From NCBI RefSeq assembly GCF_049686335.1, contig NZ_JBAVHX010000035.1, positions 62,001-126,000 of the forward strand: DNA of 64,000 nt, written 5' to 3'. The notes under the pieces are model-generated. The model ran no database searches and was not told the origin of the DNA. It worked only from the letters and a program-made list of their open reading frames with translations. Source of the stretch: Buttiauxella sp049686335. GTDB lineage: Bacteria > Pseudomonadota > Gammaproteobacteria > Enterobacterales > Enterobacteriaceae. Shown here piece by piece: positions 59,340-64,000 of the stretch. The translations under genes and the position numbers were made by a program. How positions within the stretch are numbered: the stretch's first letter is position 1; the number at the start of each line of letters is the position of its first letter.

Positions 59340-59924
59340 TTATGATTTAGCTGGGCGAGCCGCGATTTGAATTGAATCGGTATAAGTCACACGCACGCTT
59401 TGGTTAACTTTGAGGTCTTTCAAGCGAGCCTGAACTTTTGGATCTTCAACAGTGACCACTTTTTCCTGCCCTTTAGGACCGACAAAAGTCACTTCGTTCT
59501 TTTTCAAATCAATGTGTTTGATTTTCAACTGAACGTTAACCTGGCGGAAAGCCTCGTGCTCAGGTGAACCGCTAGTCGCTTTTTCCATACCTTTGGTGGT
59601 TGAAGCCGTAGGTGCGGCTTTATCAACATTGGTATCGAAAGCAATGGCCACAGAGCGGGTCACGGTGGTATCTACGGTGTCGCCCGCTTTCAAATTGGCC
59701 AACGTCCCGGCTTCTTCAGGAACATTGAGCGAAACTTTGTTCCCTTGCTCACCCTCAAGCACCACGACATGATTCTTTTGATCGACTGAAACCACTTTCG
59801 CGGAGAAATGATCGGCCTGGAAATCGCCTGCCACAGGCTGGATTGCTGCATTTGCAGAGAAAACACTGAATGCGAGCAGTGAAACGGTAGCGGCACCCTT
59901 AACAAACGTTTTAATCGGTTTCAT
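59340..59924 (-). CDS. Periplasmic protein with two similar beta domains, unrecognised
   Basis: A 194-residue protein with a Sec signal peptide (cleavage after SANA, about 26). Two segments look alike: ADHFSAKVVSVDQKNHVVVL..GNKVSLNVPEEAGTLANLKAGD (about 38-82) and NVQLKIKHIDLKKNEVTFVG..GQEKVVTVEDPKVQARLKDLKV (about 129-175). Each ends in a VTxTVTRS or VRVTYTDS strand, suggesting a duplicated small beta-barrel. AAGGAC precedes the ATG. I do not recognise a characterised family. It sits between the TA pair and cybC on the minus strand. Confidence 0.6.
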   Translation of the reverse strand: MKPIKTFVKGAATVSLLAFSVFSANAAIQPVAGDFQADHFSAKVVSVDQKNHVVVLEGEQGNKVSLNVPEEAGTLANLKAGDTVDTTVTRSVAIAFDTNVDKAAPTASTTKGMEKATSGSPEHEAFRQVNVQLKIKHIDLKKNEVTFVGPKGQEKVVTVEDPKVQARLKDLKVNQSVRVTYTDSIQIAARPAKS

Positions 59925-59987
59925 AAATCAGATGTCCTTATAAAATAAGCGAATATTTTTGGCCCGATGGGCAGGGCCAGTATGAGC

Positions 59988-60374
59988 TTAGCGGTATTTC
60001 TTGTGGTAGGCATTGCGAGTGGTTTTAAATTCTTCGGCAGCCGCCTGTGCTTCCTTAACTTTGCCTTCGTTTGCCAGTTTCAGCGCACCATCAATTTGGC
60101 CGACCAGAAGATCCAGACCGTGGCGATAATCTTTCATCTCCGCGCTGTCTGCTGCTTTATCTTCAAGTTTAGGTGGAGTGCCTTTTTGCGCATCCAGTGC
60201 CGCAGCGCGCATATTGTTAAGCGAGGTTTTTAACTCTGCCGCATTATCGGTTTTCAACACGGTTTTGTAGTTTTCAGCGATGGTATCCATATCATCGCCA
60301 ACATCTTTCGCCATTACAGCGCCAGTAAATAACACGGACGATACTGCCAACATTGCAATTAATTGCTTACGCAT
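59988..60374 (-). CDS. cybC: Soluble cytochrome b562
   Basis: A 128-residue periplasmic four-helix-bundle haem protein. The signal peptide is residues 1-22 (ending VMA); in the mature protein Met7 (DDMDTI) and His102 (NAYHKKYR) are the haem ligands, exactly as in E. coli cytochrome b562. Helices 2-3 include NNMRAAALDAQKGTPPKLED. The electron-transfer partner is unknown. It is adjacent to pmbA, as in E. coli, but with an ERIC element between them. Confidence 0.95.
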   Translation of the reverse strand: MRKQLIAMLAVSSVLFTGAVMAKDVGDDMDTIAENYKTVLKTDNAAELKTSLNNMRAAALDAQKGTPPKLEDKAADSAEMKDYRHGLDLLVGQIDGALKLANEGKVKEAQAAAEEFKTTRNAYHKKYR

Positions 60375-60397
60375 GAATTAACCTCTCTATTATTTTC

Positions 60398-60520
60398 TAC
60401 CCTAAATAATTCGAGTTGCAGGAAGGCGACCAGGCCATAAGTCCCCAGGAACATAGATAACTATGTGACTGGGGCGCATGGGTGCAGTCAACGCACCTGC
60501 AGCTTGAAGTATGACGGGTA
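60398..60520. repeat. ERIC element between cybC and pmbA
   Basis: A 123-bp ERIC palindrome. It starts TACCCTAAATAATTCGAGTT, has a core of GTCCCCAGGAACATAG and ATGTGACTGGGGCGCATGGG, and ends AGTATGACGGGTA. It lies 3' of pmbA on the minus strand. Confidence 0.92.
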
Positions 60521-60523
60521 GTT

Positions 60524-61876
60524 CTACTGACCGGCGATTTTCATTTCCGGGAGTAACACTGAACCACATTGAATATTACTGCGCTTCTCAATATCGCTAC
60601 CTACTGTAACAATTTCACGCCACATATCTTTAAGATTTCCGGCAATAGTGATTTCGCTCACCGGATACTGAATCTCACCGTTCTCGACCCAGAAACCAGA
60701 CGCACCACGAGAATAGTCGCCGGTAATGCCGCTTACGCCCTGACCCATCAGTTCAGTCACCACCAGTCCGGTGCCCATTTCTTTCAGCATACCGGCGAAA
60801 TCCAGGCCGCGCCCTTCAATGCGCCAGTTGTGAATGCCACCCGCATGGCCGGTGCTTTTCAGACCCAGTTTGCGTGCAGAGTAATTAGTCAGCAGCCATT
60901 GTTGCAGGATGCCGTCCTTGATGATGTCACGGCGTTCTGTGCGAACCCCTTCGCTATCAAACGGCGTGGAAGCCAGCCCTTTAAGCAAATGCGGATGCTC
61001 TTCAATGGTCAGCCATTCCGGCAGAATTTGTTTGCCTAAGTAATCCAGCAGGAAGGTCGATTTACGGTAAACCGAACCACCCGCAATCGCGCCAACTAAA
61101 TGCCCGAACAGGCCAGTTGCGGCTTCGGCGGCAAAGATAACCGGTGCTTTCATGGTGGACAGTTTACGCGGAGACAAACGTGCCAGCGTGCGGCGTGCGC
61201 ACTCGGCACCCACGGATTCCGGGCTATCGAGGTCTTCCATCGCGCGGCCAATGGTGTAGGCGTAATCGCGTTCCATCTCGCCGTTCACTTCAGCGATAAC
61301 ACAGCTGGAAAGGGAGTGGCGCGTGGAGCAATAGCTTTGCAGCATGCCGTGGCTGTTACCGAAAACTTTGATGCCGTAGTGGCTGTTAAAGCTGCCGCCT
61401 TCGGTGTTGTTGATGCGCTTATCCACATTCAACGACGCATTTTCCGCGCGAGCTGCCAGCTCAATGGCGCGATCGGCGTCCATTTCGGTCGGGTGGAACA
61501 AGTCCAGATCAGGCGCTTCGAAAGCCAGCAACTCTTTTTCTGCCACACCGGCAAACGGGTCTGGAGAGGTGTAACGGGCGATATCCAGTGCCGCCTGCAC
61601 GGTGCGCGCAACGGCATCCGGGCTGAGATCGGTTGTGGACGCGCTGCCCTTACGGTTTTGATGATAAACGGTGATGCCTAACGCACCATCGCTATTGAAT
61701 TCGACGTTTTCCACCTCACCGTATCGGGTGCTTACGCTGATACCAGTGGTTTTACTGACGGCGACTTCTGCGCCATCGGACTGAGCGGAAGCCAGTTCCA
61801 GCGCCTGAGATACCGCTTGTTCCAGAACCTGACGTTGTTGTGCTACTTGCGTGTTTACTTTCATCGCTACTGCCAT
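60524..61876 (-). CDS. pmbA: Metalloprotease subunit PmbA (TldE)
   Basis: A 450-residue TldD/PmbA family protein, the same length as the E. coli protein. It forms a heterodimer with TldD that degrades unfolded peptides and processes microcin B17 and CcdA. Conserved segments include VSKTTGISVSTRYGEVENVE, CSTRHSLSSCVIAEVNGEME and TGDYSRGASGFWVENGEIQY. The start MAVAMKV at 61876 follows the family; the frame is open to 61918. It is divergent from darP. Confidence 0.94.
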   Translation of the reverse strand: MAVAMKVNTQVAQQRQVLEQAVSQALELASAQSDGAEVAVSKTTGISVSTRYGEVENVEFNSDGALGITVYHQNRKGSASTTDLSPDAVARTVQAALDIARYTSPDPFAGVAEKELLAFEAPDLDLFHPTEMDADRAIELAARAENASLNVDKRINNTEGGSFNSHYGIKVFGNSHGMLQSYCSTRHSLSSCVIAEVNGEMERDYAYTIGRAMEDLDSPESVGAECARRTLARLSPRKLSTMKAPVIFAAEAATGLFGHLVGAIAGGSVYRKSTFLLDYLGKQILPEWLTIEEHPHLLKGLASTPFDSEGVRTERRDIIKDGILQQWLLTNYSARKLGLKSTGHAGGIHNWRIEGRGLDFAGMLKEMGTGLVVTELMGQGVSGITGDYSRGASGFWVENGEIQYPVSEITIAGNLKDMWREIVTVGSDIEKRSNIQCGSVLLPEMKIAGQ

Positions 61877-61975
61877 AATGTAAGGTGAGTGAATTAAGTC
61901 TAACCCAGAACAGAACAATTTCGCAGTGAACAGGCTTTACTGGTAGAATTAGCCACTTTTTTTAAGGAGCCTAAT

Positions 61976-62527
61976 ATGACTAAGCAGCCCGATGACTGGC
62001 TCGACGACGTCCCAGATGACGAAAATGAAGACGAAGATGATGAGATTATCTGGGTCAGTAAAAGCGAAATTAAACGTGATGCCGAGGAATTAAAACGCCT
62101 GGGTATGGAACTGATGGAGTTGGGCAAGAACGCGCTCGACAAAATTCCTCTTGATGAAGATTTACGTGCCGCCATTGATTTGGCACAGAAAATCAAAAAA
62201 GAAGGCCGTCGCCGTCAGGTTCAGTTAATTGGCAAAATGATGCGTTCGCGCGACATGGATCCTATCCGCGTAGCGCTTGATAAACTGAAAAACCGTCACA
62301 ACCAACAAGTTGCTCTGTTCCATAAACTGGAAGCACTGCGCGATCGTTTGGTTGAAGAAGGTGATGATGCCATGAGCGAAGTGTTACGACTGTACCCGGA
62401 AGCTGATCGTCAGCAACTGCGCGTGCTGATCCGCAACGCTCAAAAAGAGAAAGCAGCTAACAAGCCGCCAAAATCTTATCGTCAGATTTTCTCTTATCTG
62501 CGTGAACTGGCAGAAGCCCAGGGTTAA
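61976..62527 (+). CDS. darP: Ribosome-associated protein DarP (YjgA)
   Basis: A 183-residue protein, the same length as E. coli YjgA/DarP, a 50S-assembly factor. The N-terminus is very acidic (DDVPDDENEDEDDEI), followed by helical segments such as VSKSEIKRDAEELKRLGMEL and RQVQLIGKMMRSRDMDPIRV. It is preceded by an AAGGAG site. It converges on mpl across a hairpin repeat. Confidence 0.95.
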   Translation: MTKQPDDWLDDVPDDENEDEDDEIIWVSKSEIKRDAEELKRLGMELMELGKNALDKIPLDEDLRAAIDLAQKIKKEGRRRQVQLIGKMMRSRDMDPIRVALDKLKNRHNQQVALFHKLEALRDRLVEEGDDAMSEVLRLYPEADRQQLRVLIRNAQKEKAANKPPKSYRQIFSYLRELAEAQG

Positions 62528-62533
62528 AAACAA

Positions 62534-62652
62534 CCCTCATCCCGGCCTTCTCCCTGAGGGAGAAGGAGAAAACCGGGCTATTCCCTCTCCCTCAGGGATA
62601 TGGAGAAAACCGGGCTATCCCCTCTCCCTCAGGGAGAGGGTTAGGGTGAGGG
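62534..62652. repeat. Composite GC-rich hairpin repeat, copy 5 (darP/mpl)
   Basis: Here the arms are in the reverse order: CCCTCATCCCGGCCTTCTCC on the left and GGAGAGGGTTAGGGTGAGGG on the right. The internal unit GAGAAAACCGGGCTAT is repeated with hairpins CCCTCTCCCTCAGGGAGAGG. It lies between convergent genes. Confidence 0.86.
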
Positions 62653-62663
62653 TTGTTTCCGCA

Positions 62664-64000
62664 TTACTGCTCGGCTTTCTTCGCCAGGGCATCAAGCAAT
62701 TTCTGGTGAATCCCACCGAAACCACCGTTGCTCATCACCAGAATATGGTCGCCAGGCTGGGCGGTTTTCATCACCAGATCCACCAGCGTGTCGACATCTG
62801 CACTCCAGTGAGCCGGCTGAATACAGGCTTCTGCCACCTCCACCACCTGCCAAGGAATATGCGGCGGCTGCAGTAAGAATACTTCATCTGCACGGCCTAA
62901 AGATGGCGCGAGATCGTCTTTGCTGAGACCCAGTTTCATGGTGTTTGAGCGTGGTTCGAGCACCGCCAGAATACGTGCGGTTCCCCCCACTTTGCCACGC
63001 AGAGCGGCAAGCGTTGCCAGAATCGCCGTTGGATGATGAGCAAAATCGTCATACACCGTCACGCCGTTTGCTTCACCGCGCAATTCCAGGCGCCGACGCG
63101 CATTCACGAAACTGTCCAGCGCTTTCGCAGCATCAGCAGGCGTCACACCCACATGGCGCGCCGCGGCAATCGCCATCAACCCGTTATGCATGTTGTGTTC
63201 GCCGACTAACTGCCAGTGCACTTCACCGACGCGTTCGCCATCCAGATACACTTCCCAGTTGGACGCATCTGGGTTGAGTTTCTTCGCCTGCCAGTGGCCT
63301 TGCTCGCCCACCAACTCTTGCTCACTCCAGCAACCCATCGCCAGCGTTTGCTTAATATTGGCGTCGTTTTCCGGCCAGATGATTTTCCCCTGCCCCGGCA
63401 CGATACGCACCAGATGGTGGAACTGTTTCTGGATAGCTTTCAGATCGTCAAAGATGTCCGCGTGATCAAACTCAAGATTATTGAGGATCAGCGTGCGCGG
63501 GCAGTAATGCACGAATTTGGAACGCTTATCGAAGAACGCACAGTCGTATTCATCGGCTTCAATGACGAAGAATGAGCTTTCGCCCAGACGCGCAGAAACG
63601 TCGAAATTACCCGGTACGCCACCGATGACGAAGCCCGGTTTGTAGCCGCAGGCTTCCAGAATCCAGGTCGCCATGCCAGCCGTGGTCGTTTTGCCATGCG
63701 TACCCGCAACCGCAATCACCCAACGGTCGCGCAGCACGAAGTCGTGCAACCACTGTGGGCCTGACATGTAAGGGATGTTTTTCTCAAGCACCGCTTCAAC
63801 ACACGGATTACCGCGCGTCATGGCGTTGCCGATGATCACCAAATCTGGTTGAGGGTCGAGTTGGCTTGCATCGTAACCTTGAATTAATTCAATGCCCTGC
63901 TCTTCAAGCAGAGTGCTCATTGGCGGATACACATTGGCGTCCGAGCCCGTAACCTCATGGCCGAGTGAGCGGGCAAGCATTGCCAGACCACCCATAAACG
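62664..64000 (-). CDS. mpl: UDP-MurNAc:L-Ala-gamma-D-Glu-meso-DAP ligase Mpl (5' end cut)
   Basis: A murein tripeptide recycling ligase of the Mur ligase family. 445 codons of the C-terminal part are present; the first dozen residues lie beyond the window end. The first complete codon at the edge is Phe of the ..TFMGGLAML motif, so the Met at 63995 is internal. Visible are the ATP P-loop VAGTHGKTTTAGMATWIL, the EADEYDCAFFD motif, LNNLEFDHADIFDDL and VYDDFAHHPTAILATL. It joins recycled tripeptide to UDP-MurNAc in the cytosol. E. coli Mpl is 457 residues. Confidence 0.95.
   Translation of the reverse strand, partial: FMGGLAMLARSLGHEVTGSDANVYPPMSTLLEEQGIELIQGYDASQLDPQPDLVIIGNAMTRGNPCVEAVLEKNIPYMSGPQWLHDFVLRDRWVIAVAGTHGKTTTAGMATWILEACGYKPGFVIGGVPGNFDVSARLGESSFFVIEADEYDCAFFDKRSKFVHYCPRTLILNNLEFDHADIFDDLKAIQKQFHHLVRIVPGQGKIIWPENDANIKQTLAMGCWSEQELVGEQGHWQAKKLNPDASNWEVYLDGERVGEVHWQLVGEHNMHNGLMAIAAARHVGVTPADAAKALDSFVNARRRLELRGEANGVTVYDDFAHHPTAILATLAALRGKVGGTARILAVLEPRSNTMKLGLSKDDLAPSLGRADEVFLLQPPHIPWQVVEVAEACIQPAHWSADVDTLVDLVMKTAQPGDHILVMSNGGFGGIHQKLLDALAKKAEQ

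Overview
The window is chromosomal DNA from a member of the Enterobacteriaceae. Most housekeeping and catabolic proteins (YhaH/J/K/L, CyuA/P, GarK/R/L/P/D, RsmI, LpoA, YraN, DiaA, DolP, CybC, PmbA, DarP, Mpl) read as close orthologues of E. coli K-12 proteins, rnpB has the enteric form, and three ERIC elements and several REP/BIME clusters sit between genes. The gene order is neither that of E. coli nor, as a whole, that of Salmonella; I cannot name the genus from sequence alone.

Layout. 1-5.3 kb: end of yqjG, then yhaH, yhaJ, yhaK, yhaL and the cysteine-catabolism pair cyuA-cyuP. 5.8-7.8 kb: an orphan AAA ATPase, a 49-bp tandem hairpin array, and RNase P RNA (rnpB, minus strand); the tdc operon found here in E. 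coli is absent. 7.8-14.1 kb: galactarate/glucarate genes garPLRK (minus) divergent from garD. 14.3-16.7 kb: a divergent LysR regulator and MFS efflux pump. 16.8-28.7 kb: a galactitol/D-tagatose cluster, with a DeoR regulator and PfkB kinase divergent from gatY-tagK-tagT-tagH-gatZABCD-gatR. Galactitol enters through GatABC and is oxidised by GatD to tagatose-6-P. Tagatose should enter through TagTH and be phosphorylated by TagK. Both routes meet at tagatose-1,6-bisphosphate, which is cleaved by GatY/GatZ. 28.7-34.2 kb: a palindromic element, a GNAT-like gene, then rsmI, lpoA, yraN, diaA, dolP.

34.3-43.2 kb (minus strand) is the most interesting part. It is a ten-gene cluster: a small PRD protein, a Cys/Gly-rich 'SFCGS' protein, DUF4312, two membrane proteins (DUF4311, DUF4310), an amidohydrolase, a SelA-like PLP enzyme, a KDGP-type aldolase, a beta-propeller lactonase and a PRD/EIIB/EIIA regulator of the BglG/MtlR type. 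The enzymes suggest uptake and breakdown of an amino-sugar acid or its acylated/cyclic derivative to pyruvate and glyceraldehyde-3-P. The transporter would be of an uncharacterised type; the substrate is unknown.

43.5-46.7 kb is an AT-rich accessory stretch: a LysR regulator, several small unrecognised genes (one apparently frameshifted at a homopolymer), a complete chromosomal hok/mok/sok type I toxin-antitoxin locus and a BhsA/McbA-like periplasmic protein. 46.9-58.2 kb: a TRAP transporter (dctPQM type), mdcR and the malonate decarboxylase operon mdcABCDEFGH. 58.6-64.0 kb: a HigBA-like toxin-antitoxin pair, an unknown periplasmic protein, cytochrome b562, pmbA, darP and mpl (cut by the window end). 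dolP and cybC lie in distant parts of the E. coli chromosome, so this window spans a rearrangement relative to E. coli.

Repeats are a feature in their own right: five GC-rich composite hairpins with locus-specific internal amplification, three ERIC elements (one inside the gat operon, one just upstream of mdcA), and REP pairs, one of which supplies the last codons and stop of mdcG.
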